From contig NZ_CP074074.1 of assembly GCF_045788535.1 (NCBI RefSeq), positions 1,922,001 to 1,986,000 on the forward strand: a stretch of DNA of 64,000 nucleotides, given 5' to 3'. The position numbers and the translations under genes were made by a program. This document shows positions 1 through 7,685 of the stretch, in pieces. Positions within the stretch are counted from its first letter, which is position 1; every line of letters begins with the position of its first letter. This DNA comes from Allotamlana fucoidanivorans. Lineage in GTDB: Bacteria; Bacteroidota; Bacteroidia; Flavobacteriales; Flavobacteriaceae. A model generated the notes under the pieces. The model was not told where the DNA came from, made no database searches, and was given only the letters and a program-made list of their open reading frames with translations.

Positions 1-879
1 ATGCGCTTCGTCAATAAACATGATAAGTTCTGGCTGATCACTATCACCCTGTTCAGGAAAAGTAGCATATATTTCGGCCAATAGGCTCAACATAAAAGTT
101 GAGAAAAGTTTGGGTTTATCTTGAATATCAGTTAATCGAAGGATGTTTATATAGCCTCTGCCATGTTCGTCAATTCTTAGTAAATCTTGCGTATCAAAAG
201 AGGTTTCTCCAAAAAAAAGATCCGCACCTTGTTGTTCAAGCTCAATAATTTTTCTGAGAATTGCACCAGTGGAAGCTGTAGAAATCCTGCCATAAGATGC
301 ATTGAATTCTTCTTTACCTTTTTGGGTGGCATATTGCAGTATCTTTTTAAAATCTTTTAAATCTAAAAGAGGCAATTTGTTGTCATCACAATACTGAAAA
401 ATAACCGATACAATACCAGATTGTGTTTCTGTTAAATCAAGAATTCTTGAAAGTAATACGGGTCCAAATTCACTTATGGTGGCTCTTAAACGAACGCCAT
501 GTTGCTCAGATAAGGTGAGTATTTCTACAGGGAAGCCTTTCGCATTAAATGGTAAACCAATTTTTTCATGACGCTCATCTATTTTAGGGTGTCCAGGACT
601 GGGTTGCGCTAAACCACTTAAATCCCCTTTTATATCCATGAGTAATACAGGAATACCTTTGTCACTTAAGTTCTCGGCCAATACTTGTAAAGATTTTGTT
701 TTTCCTGTTCCTGTTGCTCCAGCAATTAAGCCGTGGCGGTTCATGGTTTTTAACGGAATCTTTACATGAGCACCCGCTAAGGTTTCCCCATTTAACATAG
801 CTGCTCCTATGGAAATAAAGTCGCCTTTGGTTTTATTGCCTTCAGTGATATAGTTGAAAAACGTTTCCTTGGTTGTCAT
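1..879 (-). CDS. HerA/DUF853-like ATPase, partial (C-terminus beyond window)
   Basis: This is the N-terminal part (about 293 residues) of a HerA-like P-loop ATPase of the DUF853 (YjgR) type. Family members are predicted DNA-translocating or helicase-like ATPases in the cytoplasm; the substrate of this branch is not well known. The Walker A motif is GATGTGKTKS, about residues 54-63, and a Walker B-like stretch LIMFIDEAH lies at the very edge of the window. The ATG at 879 follows an AT-rich non-coding stretch. The gene reads leftward out of the window, so length and C-terminal domain cannot be judged. It is divergent from queE. Family is clear; the cellular role is inference. Confidence 0.85.
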   Translation of the reverse strand, partial: MTTKETFFNYITEGNKTKGDFISIGAAMLNGETLAGAHVKIPLKTMNRHGLIAGATGTGKTKSLQVLAENLSDKGIPVLLMDIKGDLSGLAQPSPGHPKIDERHEKIGLPFNAKGFPVEILTLSEQHGVRLRATISEFGPVLLSRILDLTETQSGIVSVIFQYCDDNKLPLLDLKDFKKILQYATQKGKEEFNASYGRISTASTGAILRKIIELEQQGADLFFGETSFDTQDLLRIDEHGRGYINILRLTDIQDKPKLFSTFMLSLLAEIYATFPEQGDSDQPELIMFIDEAH

Positions 880-1051
880 CCTTTTGATTTTGGATAAAAA
901 TACAGGAAAATTAAAGAAGAAAAAATGGCAGGGAACAAATTTGATTATTTTATGATTTTAGACATTAAAATGAATTGCAGTTTCACTGAATATCAATAAT
1001 AAATGACTATTAATGAAAACTAAAAATGAATAGAATAATTAAAGGAATATG

Positions 1052-1059
1052 TATCTTTG
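1052..1059 (+). promoter_or_regulatory. TAnnTTTG -7 promoter box of queE
   Basis: The sequence TATCTTTG matches the Bacteroidetes -7 consensus TAnnTTTG exactly. It ends 7 bases before the ATG at 1067, so transcription would begin at or just before that codon. Confidence 0.6.
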
Positions 1060-1066
1060 CGCTCTT

Positions 1067-1696
1067 ATGCAAAAAGAGATAAAAAAACGGGTTGATAAAG
1101 GGGAAATGCTTCCGCTGATGGAAGAATTTTATACCATTCAAGGTGAAGGTTACCATAAGGGGACAGCCGCTTATTTTATAAGAGTTGGTGGTTGTGATGT
1201 GGGATGTCATTGGTGTGATGTAAAAGAAAGTTGGAATGCCGATCTGCATCCGCCAACCGATACGATGAACATTGTTGAGAATGCTAAGAAATACAGTGAT
1301 ACCATTGTGGTTACTGGAGGGGAACCGCTTACTTGGGATATGACGTTTTTAACTCGAGAACTTAAAGCCAGAGGCATGAAAGTTCATATTGAAACCTCTG
1401 GCGCCTATAAATTGACTGGCGAATGGGATTGGATATGCTTGTCTCCCAAAAAGATAAAGTTGCCCACCAAAGAGGTGTATGAAAATGCTAATGAGTTAAA
1501 AGTTATTGTATACAATAAAGACGATTTCAGGTTTGCTGAAGAACAAGCAGCACAAGTAAACCAAGATTGTATTTTGTATTTGCAACCAGAATGGAGCAAA
1601 AGAGATAAGGTAGTTCCTGAAATTGTAGACTACGTTATGGCAAACCCTAAGTGGAAAATCTCACTTCAAACACACAAGTATTTGAATATACCGTAA
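1067..1696 (+). CDS. queE: 7-carboxy-7-deazaguanine synthase (radical SAM)
   Basis: QueE converts 6-carboxytetrahydropterin to 7-carboxy-7-deazaguanine, the ring-contraction step of queuosine precursor synthesis, in the cytoplasm with SAM and a 4Fe-4S cluster. The cluster motif is CX3CX2C, with Cys43, Cys47 and Cys50 counted from the start used here. EEFYTIQGEG near the N-terminus and VTGGEP further on are typical of the family. The frame is open to an ATG at 1049, but that ATG overlaps the promoter box TATCTTTG, so I chose the ATG at 1067, giving 209 residues. The gene appears monocistronic and ends at a bidirectional hairpin. Other que genes are not in the window. Confidence 0.93.
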   Translation: MQKEIKKRVDKGEMLPLMEEFYTIQGEGYHKGTAAYFIRVGGCDVGCHWCDVKESWNADLHPPTDTMNIVENAKKYSDTIVVTGGEPLTWDMTFLTRELKARGMKVHIETSGAYKLTGEWDWICLSPKKIKLPTKEVYENANELKVIVYNKDDFRFAEEQAAQVNQDCILYLQPEWSKRDKVVPEIVDYVMANPKWKISLQTHKYLNIP

Positions 1697-1733
1697 AACA
1701 AAAAAGCACCAATATTTAGGTGCTTTTGTTTTG
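1695..1733. terminator. Bidirectional intrinsic terminator, queE / DUF2911
   Basis: The arms AAAAGCACC (1702-1710) and GGTGCTTTT (1719-1727) form a stem bordered by A and T tracts, so it can end transcription from both convergent genes. Confidence 0.8.
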
Positions 1734-1747
1734 AGTTGTGCTTTTGG

Positions 1748-2275
1748 TTACTTACTAATAGGAACGGTAACTAAAGTTGTGCCCCAAGCCAAGTACATAT
1801 GGTCTGCATCAAAAGTTATGGAGAAGGCTTCAATGCTTTCCCCCTTTGATACGGGTGCATTTACCCTAAGCACATCTTTGCTCTCATCATAAGTGTAAGC
1901 GCCCCACACATCTGTATCACTGTTTAAAATAATAGTCCATTGGCTCTCGTTAGGAATGGTGTATAATGAATAAGTGCCAGCTTTTACCAGAGCACCTCCA
2001 AATTTCAAATCTTGATAAAATTTAATTTCACTAGCCTCATTGGCTCCTGTTCTCCATACTTTGCCATTAGGAGCTAATGTCTCTAAGGAACGCCCTTTTA
2101 ATTGCGGCCGACTGTATATCACTTTAGCCATAGGGGGTGATTTTCTATCGGTTCTGTAGTATGCAATGTCTAGCGGACTTTTATCTAATTTTGAGAATTT
2201 TTGAGCGTGTACCTGAGTTGAAATGAGCATCAAAAAAGCAAATACCGAGGTGATAATGCATGTGGTTTTTTTCAT
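1748..2275 (-). CDS. DUF2911 secreted protein
   Basis: A 175-residue exported protein of family DUF2911, common in Bacteroidetes and of unknown function. Residues 1-24 form a signal peptide ending at VHA-Q. The mature part has the family pattern of an SRPQLKGR segment followed by WRTGANEASEI, and a predicted all-beta core. It stands alone between convergent queE and the gat operon terminator, with no sign of co-transcription. No catalytic residues are recognisable. The family call rests on memory of conserved blocks; a role in the periplasm is inferred from the signal peptide only. Confidence 0.85.
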   Translation of the reverse strand: MKKTTCIITSVFAFLMLISTQVHAQKFSKLDKSPLDIAYYRTDRKSPPMAKVIYSRPQLKGRSLETLAPNGKVWRTGANEASEIKFYQDLKFGGALVKAGTYSLYTIPNESQWTIILNSDTDVWGAYTYDESKDVLRVNAPVSKGESIEAFSITFDADHMYLAWGTTLVTVPISK

Positions 2276-2374
2276 CTTTTGTTTTTTAGGTTTATGAAGC
2301 TTTAAAGTTAGGAGGTAAACATCTTAAAATAATGATAAAACGCACGTAGTTTTGTTAAAGTTTTGAGTAACGAA

Positions 2375-2410
2375 ATAAAAAAAGCTCCAGTTTTTACTGA
2401 AGCTTTTATG
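2375..2410 (-). terminator. Intrinsic terminator of the gat operon
   Basis: On the minus strand, AAAAGCTTCAG pairs with CTGGAGCTTTT across a short A-rich loop, followed by a T tract. It lies 18 bases past the gatB::aspS stop. Confidence 0.75.
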
Positions 2411-2427
2411 ATTATTTGTGAGGTAGA

Positions 2428-5400
2428 TTATTTTTTTATCACTCTAACGTTCATTTCTTCTACCTTTTTATCAGAAAGGGGTGAAGGCGCTCCAAAGAGT
2501 AAATCTTCACTGGTTCCTGTTTTAGGGAAAGCCATAACTTCTCTAATAGACGCTTTCTTTTCTAAAATCATCATCAATCGGTCAACACCCCAAGCAATAC
2601 CGCCATGAGGAGGAGCGCCATAGTGAAATGCTTTATACATGGTGCCAACACTTTTCATCATGTCCTCCTTATTGTAGCCCATGTTTTTATAAGTAGCTTC
2701 AAGAATTTCTGGTTTATGAGCCCGCACAGAACCACCACCAATTTCATAACCGTTTAATATTAAGTCGTATTGTTGAGCAATGATGCTGCCAATTTCTTCT
2801 TCTTTGCCATTCATGTGTTTTTCCACGTCTTTAATAGCAGGCATAGAAAACGGATTGTGGGTGAAGGTCCAGTTGCCTTCGTCTGTTTTCTCAAACATAG
2901 GAAAGTCAATAACCCAGGCTGGTCTTAGCTCTTTTGGATTGATTAAGTGAAGCATTTTTCCTAATTCTTGGCGTACGGCATCAAGTGCTTTATTCGCAGT
3001 GGCATAATCGGCAGCAGAAAAGAATACAATATCACCCACTTGAGCCTTTGTAGCGGCAATAATTCTTGCCGCAATATCTTCACCTAAAAACTTAATAATA
3101 GGGGATTGCAAGTCGTTTTCGTTTACTATGATGTAAGCCAATCCTCCTAAGCCGTGCTGTTGCGCCAAAGCAGTTAATTTTTCTATCTGCCCTTTTGATA
3201 AACGCTTTTTGCCTTGTTCTTCAGTTGATACTTTGATGCATTTTACAATACCACCTTCTTCAATAGGTTTGCTAAATACTTGGAAGGTTGTATCTTTTAC
3301 AATGTTGGTAATATCTTTTAGTTTTAACCCAAAGCGTAGGTCGGGACGATCACAACCGTATTCATCCATAGCCTGTTGATAGGATAATACTTCAAAAGGA
3401 TGTAAAATCCATTTTTTGCCGTACACTTTTTTTACAATAGAATTGAACATGTTGGTGTTCAAATCAATAATTTGTTGCATGCTAGCATACGCCATTTCTA
3501 TATCCAACTGTGTGAATTCTGGCTGACGATCCCCACGAGAATCTTCATCCCTAAAACAACGGGCTATTTGAAAATACTTTTCATAACCACTTACCATCAA
3601 CATTTGTTTAAACTGTTGAGGGGCTTGCGGTAAGGTGTAAAACGAACCAGATTGTTTACGAGTAGGTACAATAAACTCACGCGCGCCTTCATCTGTTCCT
3701 GCGCTTAAAATAGGGGTTTCAATTTCTAAGAAATCTTGTGCGTCTAAAATATCTCGCATGAGTTTAATCACCTTATGACGGTTAACTATAACACGTCGTA
3801 CATCATCATTTCTGTGGTCTAAATATTTGTATTGAAAACGTACATTTTCGTTAGACTTAGTTGCTCTTTTTATTTCAAAAGGTAAGGTTTTTGAAAGATT
3901 TAATAGATCTAAATCACTAGCCTCGAGTTCTATTTTTCCAGTTCTTAAAGCAGGGTTGTAATCATCTTCGTCACGCTGTACAATAGAGCCTGTAACGGTA
4001 ATAACCGATTCTGGTTTTAATTTTATAAGGTCGTCAAGATTAGCAAATGATTCTCGACTTAGTCTTATCTGAAAAATCTGTGTACTAGAATCACGTAAAT
4101 CAATAAACATAAGTTCACCGTGGTCACGTACGCTAGAAACCCAACCCGCTAAGGTTACTTGGTTGCCAATATTATCATCTGAGATTTCAGAAATAACATG
4201 AGTACGGTATTCGTCTTTTATTATTAAAGGAATTTCAGAAAGTGTTTCTTCATCTTTTTTGGAAACTACGGGTTGGTTATTTGCTTGGTCAGCACTTTTG
4301 TCGTTCTTGTCTGAAGGTTGTGCTGAAATAGCATGGCTAGCTAGCGTTGATAAAATACGTGCTCTTATCACTTTGCCTGAAGCGCCTTTACCTATAATAC
4401 CTATAACTTTACCTACTAAAATCCCCGCTTTTCCTTGGTTACCATTTTTAATATCATCGGCAATTACTTGGTTTTCAGAAATAACTTTAGCAATAGCATC
4501 TTCTATCTGGGATTCAGAAATGGTATTGTCTTCAAAATATTGATTGTAATTGAAATTTCGGTCTTTTAAATAAGCTGTAATGGCATTTTGAACCAAAACC
4601 GAAGTAATTTTTTCAGCTTTAAATAGTTGGAAAATTTCAATGAGATGCTCTATTCTATGGATACTATCATACTCATCGGCACCAATATTGTTCACTAGTG
4701 TTTTTGCCACAAAAGACGGGTCTTTTATAACGTTGTTTATGGTCATGAACGTTTTTGAGCGTAAAGCGTCAGCTGTAAAAAACTTAGCATCTTGGGGTAA
4801 TACGCCGCCTTTTATTAAAATAGATTCAACAGCAAAAGGTAAAGCGCTATTATCAACTTCAATAGCATCAATCACCTCTTTGATATTTACAAAAGGTAAA
4901 TCTGGTTCAGAGATAAAACGATAGTCGGCCTCAAACTCCTTTTTACGCATGGTTTTGGTTTGCTTTAGCTCAGCATCAAACAGTACAGTAGTTTGATCTG
5001 GTCTAAATTCTTTATGCTCTAAAAAGTAATTAAGTTGTTTTTCAACCTCTTCTTTTAAAGCCTCAACCATAAATTTAAAGGAGTTGAGGTTTTTTATTTC
5101 GGTACGAGGATTCAAATTATACGTATGCTTTTTTCTTAGGGATACAGAAACATCCGATTTAAACTCGCCTTTCTCTAAGTTAGCTTCAGAAATGCCTAAA
5201 TTTTGAACAATACGCTGAATGTATTGTGCGTATGTTGAAGCATCTTCAATATGACGTATACAGGGCTGGGTCACAATTTCAATAAGAGGCACCCCAGCTT
5301 TATTAAAATCTACCAGAGAAATTTTCTTTTCATGGATGAGTTTAGCGGCATCTTCCTCAATATGAACCTGAGTTAAATTAACTGTAAATTGAGAACCGTC

Positions 5401-5772
5401 GTTACGGAAACAAGATACTTGACCATCAGGAATAATCGGGTTATGAAATTGCGTTATTTGTATGTTTTTAGGATTGTCAGGGTACTCATAATGTTTTCTG
5501 TCCCATGAAATTACTTCGTTTTCAAAGGTTGATTTTACGGCTTTTCCAAAATAAATAGCCTTAGTAATAGCTTCTTTATTAATAGACGGTAGCACCCCCA
5601 TTTGACCTGTACATACGGAACAAATATTATGATTAGGTGTTTCAATATCTCCGGCATTGGCACAAGAACAAAACAATTTTGTTTTAGTGTTTAATCTAAC
5701 ATGTGTTTCAAGACCAATGACTAATTCTAACTCGTGTTTTTTTAGTAACTCGTTTAATTGTTCCAGTTCCAT
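2428..5772 (-). CDS. gatB/aspS: GatB–aspartyl-tRNA synthetase fusion protein
   Basis: A single 1,114-residue polypeptide with two enzymes of indirect Asn-tRNA synthesis. Residues 1 to about 475 are GatB of the tRNA-dependent amidotransferase, with zinc cysteines at 35, 37, 51 and 54 and the helical/YqeY tail around 340-475. Residues about 480-515 are a polar linker. Residues about 520-1114 are a bacterial-type AspRS: OB-fold anticodon domain (AGWVSSVRDHG), motif 2 (FRDEDSRGD, about 740-748), the GAD insertion, and motif 3 with Arg1065 (GVDRL). His551 sits where E. coli discriminating AspRS has Leu30 and Pseudomonas aeruginosa non-discriminating AspRS has His31. No stop or frameshift separates the halves. 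The ATG overlaps the gatA stop by one base. Domain calls are firm; the broad tRNA specificity is inferred. Confidence 0.95.
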   Translation of the reverse strand: MELEQLNELLKKHELELVIGLETHVRLNTKTKLFCSCANAGDIETPNHNICSVCTGQMGVLPSINKEAITKAIYFGKAVKSTFENEVISWDRKHYEYPDNPKNIQITQFHNPIIPDGQVSCFRNDGSQFTVNLTQVHIEEDAAKLIHEKKISLVDFNKAGVPLIEIVTQPCIRHIEDASTYAQYIQRIVQNLGISEANLEKGEFKSDVSVSLRKKHTYNLNPRTEIKNLNSFKFMVEALKEEVEKQLNYFLEHKEFRPDQTTVLFDAELKQTKTMRKKEFEADYRFISEPDLPFVNIKEVIDAIEVDNSALPFAVESILIKGGVLPQDAKFFTADALRSKTFMTINNVIKDPSFVAKTLVNNIGADEYDSIHRIEHLIEIFQLFKAEKITSVLVQNAITAYLKDRNFNYNQYFEDNTISESQIEDAIAKVISENQVIADDIKNGNQGKAGILVGKVIGIIGKGASGKVIRARILSTLASHAISAQPSDKNDKSADQANNQPVVSKKDEETLSEIPLIIKDEYRTHVISEISDDNIGNQVTLAGWVSSVRDHGELMFIDLRDSSTQIFQIRLSRESFANLDDLIKLKPESVITVTGSIVQRDEDDYNPALRTGKIELEASDLDLLNLSKTLPFEIKRATKSNENVRFQYKYLDHRNDDVRRVIVNRHKVIKLMRDILDAQDFLEIETPILSAGTDEGAREFIVPTRKQSGSFYTLPQAPQQFKQMLMVSGYEKYFQIARCFRDEDSRGDRQPEFTQLDIEMAYASMQQIIDLNTNMFNSIVKKVYGKKWILHPFEVLSYQQAMDEYGCDRPDLRFGLKLKDITNIVKDTTFQVFSKPIEEGGIVKCIKVSTEEQGKKRLSKGQIEKLTALAQQHGLGGLAYIIVNENDLQSPIIKFLGEDIAARIIAATKAQVGDIVFFSAADYATANKALDAVRQELGKMLHLINPKELRPAWVIDFPMFEKTDEGNWTFTHNPFSMPAIKDVEKHMNGKEEEIGSIIAQQYDLILNGYEIGGGSVRAHKPEILEATYKNMGYNKEDMMKSVGTMYKAFHYGAPPHGGIAWGVDRLMMILEKKASIREVMAFPKTGTSEDLLFGAPSPLSDKKVEEMNVRVIKK

Positions 5773-7172
5773 TATATCGTGTCTTTTAAGAAGTTAGCAA
5801 ACTTCAAAACTAGTTCGTCATTATTTTTAGCAGCCGTAATTTGTAAGCCTGTAGCCGTTCCTTGAGGTACGGTAAGTGTTGGTAGCTGCCCTAGGCTGAA
5901 ACCCACCGTATAGGCATCAGATAAATACATGGCCAAGGGGGCTTTTAAGCTATCTCCAATTTTTGGGGGTGTACTTGGTGTAACAGGCGATAAGATGATA
6001 TCTACTTCAGAAAAATCTTTTTCAAAATTCTGCGAAATTTGATCTCTTAGGTTTAGACCTTTTAAATAAATTTCATCAGAGAAACCTTGCGATAATACTT
6101 GATTTCCACCAACAATACGTCTTTTAGTTTCTTCAGAAAAGTTTTCAGAACGTGTTACAGCATAGGTTTCCTTTAAATTTTCGGCCTCAATACGGTTGCC
6201 GTAATTTGTTCCGTCTAATCGAGACAGGTTAGAGGCAGTTTCGGCCATAGCCAAGGTGTAATAGGTAGACACCAGAGTGTCTGATTCAAAAAAGTCTAAC
6301 ACCTTCACCGAAATACCTTTTGCTTTTATTTTTTCTATACATGCCAAGAAATCGGCCTTAATCTTCGGATCAAGAGCTTCACTGTCAATAAAATTCTTGA
6401 AGTAACCTACGGTTTTAATGCTTTTGGTATCCAGAATAGCATCTTCTTGAATAGTTTCAGAAGTAAAGGTAGTTTGATCTTTAGGATCTAAACCACTCAT
6501 GGTGTTTAAAACAATTAGTATATCTTCAATAGATTTAGCTATAGGGCCTACACAGTCTGTAGACGAGGCGTAAGCCATCAATCCGTAGCGAGAAATACGG
6601 CCATAAGTAGGTTTTAAACCATACACATGATTATACCCTGCGGGTTGTCTAATGGAGCCTCCTGTATCACCACCAATAGAAAATACCGTGTAATCTTTAG
6701 CTACATTTACAGCAGAGCCACCACTAGAACCGCCACCAACTAATTCTGGGTTAATAGCATTTTTTACAGGGCCAAAAATGGTGTTTTCACTTGAAGATCC
6801 ATGACCAAAGCTATCGCAATTTTCTTTTACTAAAGGAATAGCGCCAGCATCTAAAAGCTTCTGAATTGCAGTAGCGGTATATGGCGATTTATAATGTTTA
6901 AGTAAATCTGAACTGGCCGTTGTACATGTACCTTGAAGCATATACACATCTTTAATGCCAAAAGGAATGCCTTCAAGTAAACCAATAGTTTCGCCGCTAG
7001 CAATTTTAGCATCTACTTTGGCTGCTAATTTAAGTGCTATATCATCCAGTAAAGCATTTACCGTATTGTGCGAGTTTTCTTTTAAATTGCTAAGTTTACT
7101 TTGTACTAGCTCAGTACACGTAATTTTTTTATCCACTAGCTGTTGATGGATTGATCTTATTTGAGAGTCCAT
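5772..7172 (-). CDS. gatA: Glutamyl/aspartyl-tRNA amidotransferase subunit A
   Basis: GatA is the glutaminase subunit of GatCAB. It releases ammonia from glutamine and passes it to GatB, which amidates Asp-tRNA(Asn) or Glu-tRNA(Gln). The 466-residue protein has the amidase signature: Lys74 in FGIKDV, Ser149 in GGGSSGGSA, and the nucleophile Ser173 in GGDTGGSIRQPA. These form the Ser-cisSer-Lys triad with the same spacing as in characterised GatA enzymes. It lies 3 bases after gatC and overlaps gatB::aspS by one base, so the operon is tightly coupled. Nothing in it looks damaged. Confidence 0.96.
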   Translation of the reverse strand: MDSQIRSIHQQLVDKKITCTELVQSKLSNLKENSHNTVNALLDDIALKLAAKVDAKIASGETIGLLEGIPFGIKDVYMLQGTCTTASSDLLKHYKSPYTATAIQKLLDAGAIPLVKENCDSFGHGSSSENTIFGPVKNAINPELVGGGSSGGSAVNVAKDYTVFSIGGDTGGSIRQPAGYNHVYGLKPTYGRISRYGLMAYASSTDCVGPIAKSIEDILIVLNTMSGLDPKDQTTFTSETIQEDAILDTKSIKTVGYFKNFIDSEALDPKIKADFLACIEKIKAKGISVKVLDFFESDTLVSTYYTLAMAETASNLSRLDGTNYGNRIEAENLKETYAVTRSENFSEETKRRIVGGNQVLSQGFSDEIYLKGLNLRDQISQNFEKDFSEVDIILSPVTPSTPPKIGDSLKAPLAMYLSDAYTVGFSLGQLPTLTVPQGTATGLQITAAKNNDELVLKFANFLKDTI

Positions 7173-7175
7173 AAA

Positions 7176-7442
7176 CTATTCTTCAATTACTTTTGAAACA
7201 ACTAAGTAGCCGTTTTTTTCTTTAGGAAAGTTTTCAATAATGATTTGTTTTTCTATTTCAGAACTATCAATCACGATATCTTCCCTTAAATTATTTAGTG
7301 ATACACAATTATGACTGCTATTAAAAGAATTATTATCTGTAGGATTAGCAGCTTTAATAACCTGAAATAATTTGTTTACAGTCTCTGAAGGCTGTGCTCC
7401 TTTAATACTCGACAAAATGTCTACTGTCATAATTTTACTCAT
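7176..7442 (-). CDS. gatC: Divergent GatC-like subunit
   Basis: An 88-residue protein directly upstream of gatA. Its C-terminal third fits GatC: LREDIV, then FPKEKNGYLVVSKVIEE, which resembles the GatC tail that wraps GatA and GatB. The usual N-terminal helical part (an LA-LA-L pattern near residue 10) is not obvious. Instead there is MTVDILSSIKGAQPSETV and an Asn/Ser-rich middle, NPTDNNSFNSSHN. The protein is slightly shorter than typical GatC (about 95). The start at 7442 is fixed by the attenuator terminator ending only 17 bases upstream. Position and tail support GatC; the altered N-terminus makes this less certain than gatA. Confidence 0.75.
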   Translation of the reverse strand: MSKIMTVDILSSIKGAQPSETVNKLFQVIKAANPTDNNSFNSSHNCVSLNNLREDIVIDSSEIEKQIIIENFPKEKNGYLVVSKVIEE

Positions 7443-7458
7443 GCTCTGGATTTTTAAT

Positions 7459-7490
7459 TAAAAAAAGCCTCCCGAATTCGGAAGGCTTTA
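7459..7490 (-). terminator. Attenuator terminator in the gat leader
   Basis: On the minus strand the arms AAGCCTTCCG (7488-7479) and CGGGAGGCTT (7474-7465) pair over 10 bp with one G-U, closed by AATT and followed by a T run. It lies after the Asn-rich leader peptide and before gatC, so it interrupts the operon's own transcript. Confidence 0.85.
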
Positions 7491-7507
7491 TATATTTTTT
7501 AACAATA

Positions 7508-7516
7508 ACCTCCCCG
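7508..7516 (-). promoter_or_regulatory. Candidate antiterminator strand
   Basis: Immediately after the leader stop the minus strand reads CGGGGAGGT, nearly the same as the terminator 3' arm CGGGAGGCT. It can pair with the terminator 5' arm CCTTCCG (GGGAGG with CCTTCC, one G-U), which would prevent the terminator. A ribosome at the leader stop codon would cover it. Confidence 0.6.
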
Positions 7517-7518
7517 TC

Positions 7519-7563
7519 CTAAAAATTAGGATTATTGAAATTATTATTGTTATTATTAATCAT
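7519..7563 (-). CDS. Asn-rich leader peptide of the gat operon
   Basis: A 14-codon reading frame encodes MINNNNNNFNNPNF and stops at TAG. Nine of the fourteen residues are Asn (eight AAT, one AAC). It begins about 19 bases downstream of a TATATTTG promoter box and is followed by the antiterminator strand and the terminator, then gatC. Leader peptides rich in the product amino acid are the sensing part of classical attenuators such as those of his, trp and thr operons. The proposed role is to stall ribosomes when charged tRNA-Asn is scarce and so allow read-through into gatC-gatA-gatB::aspS. Translation has not been shown; the composition and layout are the evidence. Confidence 0.7.
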   Translation of the reverse strand: MINNNNNNFNNPNF

Positions 7564-7581
7564 TCTGATGTAATTCAGCTT

Positions 7582-7589
7582 CAAATATA
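7582..7589 (-). promoter_or_regulatory. TAnnTTTG -7 promoter box of the gat operon
   Basis: On the minus strand TATATTTG matches the -7 consensus. The start of transcription would fall near 7575, giving a leader of about 130 bases before gatC. No clear -33 TTG was seen at the usual distance. Confidence 0.6.
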
Positions 7590-7685
7590 TAGAGAATAAA
7601 TAGACTTATCACTATTTTTTGCTGGAGCTAAACTATAATTGCAGAATTATTAAAAAACTCAAAAATATTTTGATATATATTTAGT

